Shown piece by piece: positions 15,084 to 22,193 of a stretch of DNA of 33,950 bases. Under the pieces are notes generated by a model. It worked only from the letters and a program-made list of their open reading frames with translations. It did no database searches and had not been told where the DNA came from. Each line of letters opens with the position of its first letter. Position 1 is the first letter of the stretch. Origin of the DNA: Mesorhizobium intechi (GTDB taxonomy: Bacteria; Pseudomonadota; Alphaproteobacteria; Rhizobiales; Rhizobiaceae); the NCBI RefSeq assembly GCF_002879535.1, contig NZ_PNOT02000293.1, positions 1 to 33,950 on the forward strand. Reading direction: 5' to 3'. A program made the position numbers and the translations under genes.

Positions 15084-15509
15084 ATGAACAAGATCGTCGT
15101 AGCCCTTGCCGGCCTGCTGCTTGGCGCTGGCAGCGCCTATGCGGCGGACGGCAGCGGCGCCAGGGAACTCTTCCGGCGCCTCGATACCAACGGCGACCGA
15201 AAGCTGGAGTTCAGCGAGATCAAGGCCGCGCGGGCGCAGATGTTCGACCGGATCGATGCCAATCACAATGAACTGCTCGACGCGGACGAAATGCGCGCTG
15301 CCGCCGAGCAGGTGAAGTCGAAGCGCGACTTCCAGGCCGCGCAATTCGCCGACTTCCGGGCACAGGCCAGCCGCATGGACCGCAATGGCGATGGCAGGAT
15401 TTCGCGCGACGAGTTTGCCGCCTTCATTCCCGACCGGCTGCTGCGGGCGGACACGAATGGCGACGGTGGGCTTTCCATCTCCGAACTGCGAGCGCTCCGG
15501 CGCCAGTGA
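15084..15509 (+). CDS. Secreted EF-hand calcium-binding protein B
   Basis: A 141-residue exported protein: signal peptide MNKIVVALAGLLLGAGSAYA (cleavage after residue 20), then four EF-hand loops, DTNGDRKLEFSE (34-45), DANHNELLDADE (58-69), DRNGDGRISRDE (99-110) and DTNGDGGLSISE (123-134). Loops 1 and 2 depart from the consensus (Arg at position 6; His-Asn-Glu in the middle) and may bind calcium weakly. It is homologous in layout to the divergent protein A. GCGGAGACAAGC precedes the ATG. The BA14K gene follows after 31 bases in the same direction. Confidence 0.92.
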   Translation: MNKIVVALAGLLLGAGSAYAADGSGARELFRRLDTNGDRKLEFSEIKAARAQMFDRIDANHNELLDADEMRAAAEQVKSKRDFQAAQFADFRAQASRMDRNGDGRISRDEFAAFIPDRLLRADTNGDGGLSISELRALRRQ

Positions 15510-15540
15510 TCCCCTGGACAACCCATCCCACAGGAGAGAC

Positions 15541-15966
15541 ATGATGAAACGTACATTTGCGGCATTTTGCGGTTTGATGATTCACGCCTCGGTGCTGACC
15601 TCGCCGGCCCAGGCCCTGCCAATCATGCCAGCCTCTGCCCCGGCATCGGCCGCCACCACGCCCACGTCGGTGTGGTTCCGGCGCGGCTTCTACGTGGTCG
15701 GCGGCGGCTACTACTATAATGGCTATCGCGGCTATGTCCGCGTGCGGCCGGGCTACCGCTACTACAACGGCTACTGGTTCCCCGCCGCGGCCTTTGCCGC
15801 CGGTGTCGCGACGGCGACCGTCGCGCCATTGCCGCGTCCCGCGGTGCGTCTGGAAGCGGCGCACATACGCTGGTGCTACGAGCGCTACGTTTCCTACCGG
15901 GCCTGGGACAACAGCTATCAGCCTTATAGCGGGCCGCGCCAGCAGTGCTGGTCGCCCTACAGTTGA
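15541..15966 (+). CDS. BA14K-family exported protein
   Basis: A 141-residue protein with an export signal (MMKRTFAAFCGLMIHASVLT to SPAQALP, cleavage near residue 26). The middle is a Tyr/Gly-rich strand region (FYVVGGGYYYNGYRGYVRV, RPGYRYYNGYWFP), followed by a hydrophobic stretch AAAFAAGVATATVA that could span or touch a membrane. The end carries the BA14K-type signature: WCYERYVSYRAWDNSYQPY and a closing Cys in RQQCW. BA14K proteins of Brucella and rhizobia are lectin-like surface or periplasmic antigens. ACAGGAGAGAC precedes the ATG. It is probably in one transcript with EF-hand gene B. Confidence 0.85.
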   Translation: MMKRTFAAFCGLMIHASVLTSPAQALPIMPASAPASAATTPTSVWFRRGFYVVGGGYYYNGYRGYVRVRPGYRYYNGYWFPAAAFAAGVATATVAPLPRPAVRLEAAHIRWCYERYVSYRAWDNSYQPYSGPRQQCWSPYS

Positions 15967-16017
15967 CGTGGAGAGATCCGTCGTGATCGCCCCTGCGCGG
16001 AACCCATGGAGAAAGAC

Positions 16018-16458
16018 ATGATCGCCAACCGCTCGATGCCCACGAGCGCGGTCATACCCGTGCTGTCTTATCCCGACGTCGAGGCGGCCAGCCGCTGGCT
16101 CTGCCACGTCTTCGGGTTCGAACAGAGGCTGATCATCGGCAACCACCGCCACCAGCTCGGCTTCGGCGACGGAGCGGTGGTTGTCACCGGATCGAAGAAG
16201 GGCGAACCGATACCGGAGCAGGCCGGCTCGTCGTTGGCGGTGATGGTGCGCGTCACGGATGTCGATGCCCATCACAAGCGCGCTGCGCGCCACGGTGCCG
16301 TGATCCTGAGCCCGCCGGACACCTTCCAGTATGGCGAGCGCCAATATTCCTGTCGCGACTTCGCCGGCCACCACTGGACGTGCTCTCAGTCGATCGCCGA
16401 CGTCGCGCCCGAGGATTGGGGTGGCGTCGCGGTCGGCAATCGAGCAGTCTCGCAATAG
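16018..16458 (+). CDS. VOC (glyoxalase/bleomycin-resistance-like) family protein
   Basis: A 146-residue protein of the vicinal-oxygen-chelate fold. Visible are the first beta-alpha-beta unit VIPVLSYPDVEAASRWLCHVFGFE, the strand LGFGDGAVVV, and the second module AVMVRVTDVDAHHKRAARHGA, ending with the typical DFAGHHWTCSQS. It may be a metal-dependent lyase, dioxygenase or antibiotic-binding protein; the substrate is unknown. Two ATGs are possible. I prefer 16018 because GGAGAAAG lies just before it; the one at 16006 overlaps that ribosome site. It follows the BA14K gene by 51 bases. Confidence 0.88.
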   Translation: MIANRSMPTSAVIPVLSYPDVEAASRWLCHVFGFEQRLIIGNHRHQLGFGDGAVVVTGSKKGEPIPEQAGSSLAVMVRVTDVDAHHKRAARHGAVILSPPDTFQYGERQYSCRDFAGHHWTCSQSIADVAPEDWGGVAVGNRAVSQ

Positions 16459-16473
16459 CGTCATCCCCGCCTC

Positions 16474-16503
16474 GGTCGCGATATCGTCGACCGGCAGCAA
16501 TGG
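16474..16503 (-). repeat. 30-bp repeat, copy 1 (gene-tail remnant?)
   Basis: This 30-base stretch matches 17003-17032 at 27 positions. Read on the minus strand both copies encode LLPV-N/D-DIAT. Copy 2 is the end of a decayed bestrophin-like gene, so copy 1 may be a remnant of a similar gene tail. The surrounding 16459-16707 holds no supported gene. Confidence 0.5.
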
Positions 16504-16707
16504 ATTCCAGTTCATGACGCCGAGCACGGGTAGAACACACGTCACAACGTTCGCAACGGCGATCCGTCGGTGACCCGGCTTCCCGGCCATTCCATCAGCA
16601 ACAGCTAATTGACAGTCCGCGGGAAACGGCGCTCACTGGCCCGTACAGGTGGATCGCAGCATCAGGCGGGCGATATCGACCGCCGGCGTCACCCTGGGGA
16701 GGATGCC

Positions 16708-16980
16708 ATGCCAACCGTAGTCGGCCATCACAACATCTCGAAAGACAGCAAGCACTGGCTCAGTTCACCCAAGCGCAAGGAGCTTTTCGGCTCGCTTGGG
16801 ATCACCAACATCCGCACCTTCGTCGATCCGCAGAACCCCAAACGGGTGGCCGTGATGATGGATGTGCCGGATATGGATAAGATGGCCGCGCTGATGCAGA
16901 GCAAGGCAGCTGCCGACGCCATGGCGCACGATGGCGTGGTGCCGGAATCGCTGGTGATCCTCGTCGAAGCGAAAGCGTAG
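16708..16980 (+). CDS. Conserved hypothetical protein, 90 aa
   Basis: A soluble 90-residue protein, MPTVVGHHNISKDSKHWLSS then KRKELFGSLGITNIRTFVD, PKRVAVMMDVPDMDKMAALM and a closing PESLVILVEAK. The alternating strands and helices suggest a ferredoxin-like alpha/beta fold of the monooxygenase-dimer type, but no active-site motif is evident and I cannot name the family. The start is set by GGGGAGGATGCC before the ATG; an upstream in-frame extension of 33 codons is basic and low-complexity. It sits between the two 30-bp repeat copies and is a stand-alone gene. Confidence 0.78.
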   Translation: MPTVVGHHNISKDSKHWLSSPKRKELFGSLGITNIRTFVDPQNPKRVAVMMDVPDMDKMAALMQSKAAADAMAHDGVVPESLVILVEAKA

Positions 16981-16990
16981 CCGCGCCGGA

Positions 16991-17274
16991 TCAGGCAGTT
17001 CGGGTCGCGATATCGTTCACCGGCAGCAAGGGCCTGGGGAGGTCAGCCCTCGCCAGCCCCGCGCGCTGCCCGAGCTCGATATCGCGGCGGATCTGCGAGG
17101 GATAGGAACGTCTTTGGCGTTGCCTTCGAACGGGTTGGCGTTGCTCTCGCCGACCTGGTCGACAGACATGTAGGCCCAGCCCAGCAGCGTGCTGAACGGG
17201 ATCGTCAGCCAGATGCCGAACGTGCCGAGCACCAGCGCGACAGACCATGGCACCGAGAACCCGGGAATGCCCGC
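16991..17274 (-). pseudogene. Decayed C-terminal fragment of a bestrophin-like gene
   Basis: On the minus strand GIPGFSVPWSVALVLGTFG, IWLTIPFSTLLGWAYMSV and DQVGESNANPFEGNAKDVPI read as the last membrane segment and acidic tail of a bestrophin-type anion channel (D-x-x-G-E...NPFEG...DVPI). At about 17097-17103 the reading frame shifts: the next part, SQIRRDIELGQRAGL to LLPVNDIAT, continues in another frame. No N-terminal two-thirds, start codon or ribosome site is present. The apparent start of the longer open frame lies inside the terminator of the neighbouring ABC operon. I read it as a frameshifted relic. The family call is from memory of bestrophin tails, not from a search. Confidence 0.6.
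17003..17032 (-). repeat. 30-bp repeat, copy 2
   Basis: Partner of 16474-16503, 529 bases away, 27 of 30 identical. It lies in the tail of the bestrophin-like relic and encodes LLPVNDIAT on the minus strand. Confidence 0.5.
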
Positions 17275-17377
17275 AAGACGGTGGGCCGCGACGGCCAGTC
17301 CGCCATCACCAACATGTTGATGACGTCGCGCCGCGACCGCGGCGCGAAATCGATCAGTTTGCAGGAACGGCCACGTC

Positions 17378-17399
17378 GGCGCGGGATCTCTCCCGCGCC
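17378..17399 (-). terminator. Terminator hairpin of the sugar ABC operon
   Basis: GGCGCGGGA-TCTC-TCCCGCGCC, a perfect 9-bp stem with a 4-base loop, begins 12 bases after the stop codon of the binding-protein gene, the last gene of the leftward operon. Position and stability fit an intrinsic terminator, though no U-run follows. Confidence 0.65.
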
Positions 17400-17411
17400 C
17401 ACGCAATCACC

Positions 17412-18560
17412 TCAATTGCATTTCGGCTTGGCGCTGTTGCAGGCGTCGACGAGCTCGGCCGGCGGGTCCTTGTGGAAGACCGTCTTGAAGGATTCCAGCA
17501 CGTTGGACTGCACCACCGGCAGCGACTGCACGCCGACCCAAGCGGGCGTGGGTTGCCCGATCAGTGCCTTCATCATCGCCATCGCCTCGGCGACGCCCTG
17601 GTCATAGGGACGCTGCGAGCCGGTTGCCTTGAGCGGTCCGCCCTTGGCGATTTCGATCGCCGACTGCAGGCCAAGATCGACCGTGGTGATCGGAATGTCG
17701 ATGCCTTGCGCGCGCATCGAGGACAGCGTGTCGAGCGCCGGCTGATCCCAGACGGCAAATAGGCCTTTCACATCCGGATTGCCGGTGAGGAAATCGCCGG
17801 AGATCTGCGAAACCTTCGAGGGATCGGTGAAGTCGACCTGCTTCATGACGATGTCGGGCCGGTTCTTTTTCATCCACTCGGCGACGCCCTTGGTGCGCTC
17901 ATTGGTGCTGAAATAGTCGACGCCGAAATTGATCAGGCCGATCGTGCCGCCCTTGGGCATGCAGGAGGCCAGGATCTGCGCCGCGATCTGCCCATTGCCC
18001 TGGCTGTCGGCCGAGATCATCGAGGCAAAATCCTTTGGCGATGAGAGGCCAACCGGAATGCTGTCCATGAACACCAGCTTGATGCCAGCCTCGCCCACCT
18101 TCTTGTAGGTCGGCGCCGTCGCGGTGAAGTCGACGGGGATGGAGATAATGCCGTCCGGATGCTGCTGGATGGTGTTCTCGATATCGGCGATCTGCTTGTC
18201 GACCTGATATTCGGCCGACGCCACGCCGGTGACGGTGACGCCATATTTGGCCAGCGTTTCGCTGATGCCCTGCACCTGCAATTGCGACCAGTCGAGATTC
18301 ACCGTCTGCATGGAAATGCCGACCTTGAACTTGCCGGCCTTGACCTTGGCGGCCTCTTCGTCGGTCAATTTCAACTCGTCGGGCGAGGCTGCCTTCTCAC
18401 CATGCGGGCCCTGGCCGACGATGCCCTTCGGACCGAGCGTGGCCATGTCGACGCCGGTGACGCAAGTGTCCGGCGTCTGCGCCAAACTCATGGACGTCGA
18501 CAGCACGCAGGCGCTGGCGGCGAGGCTCAATGTGCAGAAAAGCGAGTGAACCGATTTCAT
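17412..18560 (-). CDS. Sugar ABC transporter periplasmic binding protein (CUT2, RbsB-like)
   Basis: A 382-residue periplasmic substrate-binding protein. The signal peptide is residues 1-28 (VLSTSMSLAQT, cleavage after LAQ). After a long 50-residue lead the type-I periplasmic-binding fold begins at FKVGISMQTVNLDWSQLQVQG (about 78-98), with DKQIADIENTIQQHPDGIISIPVD, IKLVFMDSIPVG, GGTIGLINFGVDYFSTNERTKG and VKGLFAVWDQPALDTLSSM as the two lobes and hinge. This is the RbsB/LacI-like group serving CUT2 sugar importers. The sugar cannot be read from the sequence. ACGGAGGAAGTC precedes the ATG. It is the third gene of the transporter operon. Confidence 0.93.
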   Translation of the reverse strand: MKSVHSLFCTLSLAASACVLSTSMSLAQTPDTCVTGVDMATLGPKGIVGQGPHGEKAASPDELKLTDEEAAKVKAGKFKVGISMQTVNLDWSQLQVQGISETLAKYGVTVTGVASAEYQVDKQIADIENTIQQHPDGIISIPVDFTATAPTYKKVGEAGIKLVFMDSIPVGLSSPKDFASMISADSQGNGQIAAQILASCMPKGGTIGLINFGVDYFSTNERTKGVAEWMKKNRPDIVMKQVDFTDPSKVSQISGDFLTGNPDVKGLFAVWDQPALDTLSSMRAQGIDIPITTVDLGLQSAIEIAKGGPLKATGSQRPYDQGVAEAMAMMKALIGQPTPAWVGVQSLPVVQSNVLESFKTVFHKDPPAELVDACNSAKPKCN

Positions 18561-18632
18561 GACTTCCTCCGTTGATTGTGATATTTGTCTTGCCGTTTGG
18601 AGCCGGCGGTTTGTGCTGATTCCGCGTGCGCC

Positions 18633-19619
18633 TTACCTCCTCGTGAACGCGACCGCGGCGACGATGATTGCCCCCTTGATGACGAGTTGCAGCGACGAGC
18701 TGACGCCGAGCAGCACCAGCCCGTTGTTGAGCGTGCCGATGATCAGGCTGCCGAGCAGCGTGCCGAGCACGAAGCCGCGGCCTCCGAACAGGCTGCAGCC
18801 GCCAAGGATGACCGAGGCGATGACATCGAGCTCCATCCCCTGCACCACATCGGGCCGCGCCGCGTGCGAGCGTGCCGACAGGATCAGCGACGCCAGCCCG
18901 GCGAGTGTGCCGGTCAGCACGAAGGCGAGCGTCGTGACCTGCTTGATATGGACACCGGAATAGAGCGCGGCCGTCGGGTTGCCGCCCGCCGCGTAAACCC
19001 GCCGCCCATAGACGCTGTAGTGCAGCAGCAAGATGCCGGCGATTGTAACGCCGAGCGTCCACAGGATCGGCGCCGGGATGCCGAGCACCGAGCCCTCGCC
19101 GAAGATTGCGAAATAATATTCGTTGGTGATGATGACGGGCTTGGTGTTGGTGACCATCAGCGCCAGGCCGCGCGCGCCGCTCAGCGTGCCCAGCGTCACC
19201 AGGAAGGACGGGATTTCGAGACGCGTGGTCAGGACGCCGTTGAGCAGCCCGATCAGTGCCCCGGTGCCCAGCCCCGCCACTGCACCGACGACCCAGTTGT
19301 TGGCGACAAAGGCCATGGCCAGTGACGCGCTCATGCCCGAAAGCGCCAGCGTCGAGGCGACCGAGAGGTCGATCTGCCTGGAGATGATGACGAATGTCAT
19401 GCCCACCGCAATGATCGAGACCAGCGTCGTCTGACGGCCGATGTTGAGAAAATTGTCGATCGACAGGAACCAGGGCGACGCCAGGCTGAACACGATCAGC
19501 ATGATGGCGAAGGCGACGTAGAGCATGTAGGGACGCTCGCCCTTGAGCAGATGCTGGAGCGCCGAGCGCCCGCTCGATTGGCTGGCGACAGCTTTTGCCG
19601 GGCTTTGTGTGTCGGTCAT
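18633..19619 (-). CDS. Sugar ABC transporter permease (CUT2, RbsC-like)
   Basis: A 328-residue polytopic inner-membrane permease with about nine or ten hydrophobic helices, for example LYVAFAIMLIVFSLASPWFL, LVSIIAVGMTFVIISRQIDL and VTIAGILLLHYSVYGRRVYA. CUT2 landmarks are FVIISRQIDLSVAS, GLLNGVLTTRLEIPSFLVTL, YAAGGNPTAALYSGV and the coupling-helix region GMELDVIASVILGGCSLFGGRG. It forms the pore for the binding protein and double ATPase. Its ATG overlaps the ATPase stop by four bases, so translation is coupled. A longer open frame on this strand is rejected because the overlap and family length fix the start. Confidence 0.95.
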   Translation of the reverse strand: MTDTQSPAKAVASQSSGRSALQHLLKGERPYMLYVAFAIMLIVFSLASPWFLSIDNFLNIGRQTTLVSIIAVGMTFVIISRQIDLSVASTLALSGMSASLAMAFVANNWVVGAVAGLGTGALIGLLNGVLTTRLEIPSFLVTLGTLSGARGLALMVTNTKPVIITNEYYFAIFGEGSVLGIPAPILWTLGVTIAGILLLHYSVYGRRVYAAGGNPTAALYSGVHIKQVTTLAFVLTGTLAGLASLILSARSHAARPDVVQGMELDVIASVILGGCSLFGGRGFVLGTLLGSLIIGTLNNGLVLLGVSSSLQLVIKGAIIVAAVAFTRR

Positions 19620-21187
19620 GCCGCGTGCTCTTCCGATGGCTGCGAAAGTTGAATGAGGTGATGAAGGTCCTCGGCGCCGCCGAATTCCGGCCGCGCGATC
19701 GTCCTGGTGATCCGGCCATCGACGACGATGGAGATGCGGTCGCAAAGCTGCAGCAGTTCGGAAAGGTCCGAAGACACCAGCAGCACCCCACTGCCGGCCG
19801 CCGCCGCGGCGCGAATGACGCCGTAAATCTCCTCGCGCGCGCCGACATCGACACCGACCGTCGGCTCGTCGAGCAACAGCACGCGCGGACGCGGCTCGTT
19901 CCATTTGCCGAACACGACCTTCTGCTGGTTGCCGCCCGACAGGTTCTTCACCAGCGTCGACGCGCTTGGCGCCTTCACCGCCAGCCTGCGCATCGCGGCA
20001 TTGGCATGCTCGCCCGCCGGCCGGCGCTGCAGCCAGCCGAGGCGCGAGAAATAAGGCAAGCGCGGCAAGGTCAAATTGCGCTCGATCGAATGTTCGAGGA
20101 CGAGTCCCTGCACGTGCCGGTCCTCCGGCACCAGTGCGATGCCCAGCCCGATCGCCGCCGCCGGGTCTGTTCCCTTCAGCGATCCGCCGTCCAGCTTGGC
20201 CTCGCCCGACTGGATGGGCCGCAGGCCGAAGATGGTCTGCAGGATTTCGGTGCGTCCGCTGCCGATCAGCCCGGCAAGGCCGTGGATTTCGCCGGCGCGC
20301 AACTGGAGACTGGCCCGGTCGAGCCGGTCATTGCCGACGCCTTTCAATTCGAGCACGGGACTTTCAATTGAACCGGCCGGTTGCGCCATGCCTTGTCCAG
20401 ATGCCGTGCCATCTGTTTTCAGCACGGCGTGATCCGGCCCGACGATCGCACCGACCAATTGCCGCATGGTGGATTGCGCCGTGACGAAAGTCCCGGCGTT
20501 CTGCCCGTCGCGAAAGACGGTGACCCGGTTCGAGATCCGGAACACTTCGTTGAGGCGGTGGGTGACGTAGATCACCCCGACGCCCCGCGCGGCGACCTCG
20601 CGGATCGCCTCGAACAGGATTTTTTCCTCATCGTCGGTCAGCGCCGAGGTCGGCTCGTCCAGGATGAGCAGACGGACATCGCCCATCAACGCCTTGGCGA
20701 TCTCGGTCATCTGGCGATAGGCGAAGGGCAGCGAGCCGACCATGGCGCGGGCATCCAGCGGAATGTTCTGCGATTTGAGGAACGCCTCGGCCTGCGCCAC
20801 CAGCTGGCGTTTCCTGAGGAAGCCGAGCCGCGTCTTCGGTTCCCGTCCCAAAAGCAGGTTGTCGGCGACCGAGAGCGACTCGACCAGGCTCAGATCCTGG
20901 TAGACGACCGCCACGCCGGCATCGCGCGACTGAGCGGGCGAAGAAAACGAGACAGGCTTGCCCTCGATTTCGATCGAGCCGCCATCATGCACATGCACGC
21001 CGCTCAGGATCTTGATCAGCGTCGACTTGCCGGCGCCGTTTTCGCCGAGCAAGGCATGGACTTCACCAGAGAGGATTTCGAGGCTGACGCCGCGCAGCGC
21101 ATTGACACCGCCGAACCGCTTCCTGACGCCCTCGACGCGCAGCAAGGGGGGCGCGGAAATCAGCGCAATCGAACCCTGTTCGACCAT
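19616..21187 (-). CDS. Sugar ABC transporter double ATPase (CUT2, RbsA-like)
   Basis: A 523-residue protein with two nucleotide-binding domains that drives the CUT2 importer. Domain 1 has Walker A GENGAGKST (48-56), signature-region SLPFAYRQMTEIAKALM and Walker B LLILDEPTSALTDDE. Domain 2 has the degenerate P-loop GLIGSGRTEIL usual for this family, a full signature NLSGGNQQKVVFGKW and Walker B LLLDEPTVGVD. This is the normal RbsA/MglA arrangement, in which only one site is fully catalytic. GGGAGGAAG lies about ten bases before the ATG. First gene of the importer operon, 112 bases after the DeoR regulator. Confidence 0.96.
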   Translation of the reverse strand: MVEQGSIALISAPPLLRVEGVRKRFGGVNALRGVSLEILSGEVHALLGENGAGKSTLIKILSGVHVHDGGSIEIEGKPVSFSSPAQSRDAGVAVVYQDLSLVESLSVADNLLLGREPKTRLGFLRKRQLVAQAEAFLKSQNIPLDARAMVGSLPFAYRQMTEIAKALMGDVRLLILDEPTSALTDDEEKILFEAIREVAARGVGVIYVTHRLNEVFRISNRVTVFRDGQNAGTFVTAQSTMRQLVGAIVGPDHAVLKTDGTASGQGMAQPAGSIESPVLELKGVGNDRLDRASLQLRAGEIHGLAGLIGSGRTEILQTIFGLRPIQSGEAKLDGGSLKGTDPAAAIGLGIALVPEDRHVQGLVLEHSIERNLTLPRLPYFSRLGWLQRRPAGEHANAAMRRLAVKAPSASTLVKNLSGGNQQKVVFGKWNEPRPRVLLLDEPTVGVDVGAREEIYGVIRAAAAAGSGVLLVSSDLSELLQLCDRISIVVDGRITRTIARPEFGGAEDLHHLIQLSQPSEEHAA

Positions 21188-21230
21188 GACGCCCGCACTT
21201 CCTCCCGTTGACGCGTCCCCTACCCGGTCG

Positions 21231-21272
21231 AGTCTCTTTTGAGACTTCCCTTACTTTTTTTGTGACTTTTCC
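21231..21272 (-). promoter_or_regulatory. Candidate DeoR operator upstream of the ABC operon
   Basis: A perfect inverted repeat AGTCTC-TTTT-GAGACT (21231-21246), then a related half-site: GAGACTTCCC (21241) recurs as GTGACTTTTCC (21262), 21 bases or two helical turns on. The array lies between the DeoR gene and the transporter genes. A minus-strand TTGACA (21288-21293) just upstream is a good -35 box, though its -10 is unclear. Repressor binding here would block the promoter. Confidence 0.5.
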
Positions 21273-21299
21273 ATCAGAGCAGAGAAATGTCAAACGGAG

Positions 21300-22043
21300 T
21301 CAGACCTGCGGCCGGAATGAATCCGAGGCAACCTCACCATTCTCCGTGATGACAGCGTCGAAGCCGTCCATGGCCGAGAAAAAGGCCCGCTTGAGCTTGC
21401 CGATCTTGCTCGAGTCGATGACCAGATAGTTTTCGCGCGCCAGGCTCATCACCTTCTGCTTCACCACTGCCTCGTGGAAATGTTCGCAGGTGGCGCCGCG
21501 CTTGGCGTCGACGCCGGCGGCCGACAGAAAGGCCGCGTTGATGCCGACGCTGTTCAAGATGTCGAAATCATGCGTGCCCGAGAACGACGCCGAGGCCGGA
21601 TGATAGACACCACCCAGCATGATGATGGTGACATTGGGCTTGCGGCTCAGGCGCTCCGCGACATTCATGGCGTAACATATTGCCGTTATTTGATAATTGT
21701 CGGGAATGAGATCGATCAGATGGATCAGCGTGGTGCCGCAGTCGATGAAGATCGTCTCGTCGGGCCGTATCTTGCGCACCGCGTGCACGCAGGCCTCGCG
21801 CTTGGCCGCCGCATGGCTGTCGGCCGCTGTCGCCAGCTCGTAGGGAATGTCGGCCTCGATCTCGGCCGCCGCCAATATGTGTCCGCCGAGATAGGCGATC
21901 TGCCCCTGGTTGGTGGCGATGTCACGCCGCACCGTCATCTCGGAAACGCCGAGCAGCGCCGCCGCTTCGCTGAGATGGATAACACGCCGCCGCGACAGCA
22001 GATCGATAAGCCGTGCCGTCCTTTGCGCTTTGCGAGCAGTCAT
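21300..22043 (-). CDS. DeoR/GlpR-family transcription regulator
   Basis: A 247-residue repressor-type regulator. The N-terminal DeoR helix-turn-helix is RTARLIDLLSRRRVIHLSEA to LGVSEMTVRRDIAT (about 8-45). The C-terminal DeoR sensor domain shows the phosphosugar-binding pattern: IFIDCGTTLIHLIDLI (about 95-110), NVTIIMLGGVYHP and the end SLARENYLVIDSSKIGKLKR. Such proteins respond to a phosphorylated sugar, and this one very likely controls the importer just downstream. The gene has its own candidate operator upstream. The start ATG at 22041-22043 is the family start; the ribosome site is weak. Confidence 0.94.
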   Translation of the reverse strand: MTARKAQRTARLIDLLSRRRVIHLSEAAALLGVSEMTVRRDIATNQGQIAYLGGHILAAAEIEADIPYELATAADSHAAAKREACVHAVRKIRPDETIFIDCGTTLIHLIDLIPDNYQITAICYAMNVAERLSRKPNVTIIMLGGVYHPASASFSGTHDFDILNSVGINAAFLSAAGVDAKRGATCEHFHEAVVKQKVMSLARENYLVIDSSKIGKLKRAFFSAMDGFDAVITENGEVASDSFRPQV

Positions 22044-22066
22044 GTATTGGGCCCGTCAGTCACTTG

Positions 22067-22080
22067 AAATGTGAGCATTT
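22067..22080. promoter_or_regulatory. Candidate autoregulatory operator of the DeoR gene
   Basis: AAATG-TGAG-CATTT, a perfect 5-bp inverted repeat in an AT-rich patch 24 bases ahead of the DeoR start codon. Its sequence differs from the operator near 21231, so it could serve another protein. Confidence 0.35.
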
Positions 22081-22193
22081 TAACAAGCGCCCGCATTCAG
22101 ATGCAAGTGCGGCGGGCTGGCTCGGCCCGCCATGGCTGACCGACGCGCCTGTTTACGAGGATTTTGCTTCGCTTGGACCGGTCGCCGAGACCG

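Noticed and set aside
14831..15091. In-frame upstream extension of EF-hand protein A
   Set aside because: The signal peptide and ribosome site place the start at 14830, and the extension would cover both promoter motifs and run into the divergent gene.
15424..16590. 388-codon open frame opposite EF-hand B, BA14K and VOC genes
   Set aside because: It overlaps three supported genes; only its 5' end (about 16474-16530) has the LLPVDDIAT repeat, which I report separately.
17275..17406. N-terminal part of the open frame over the bestrophin-like relic
   Set aside because: It begins inside the ABC operon terminator and shows no resemblance to a channel N-terminus.
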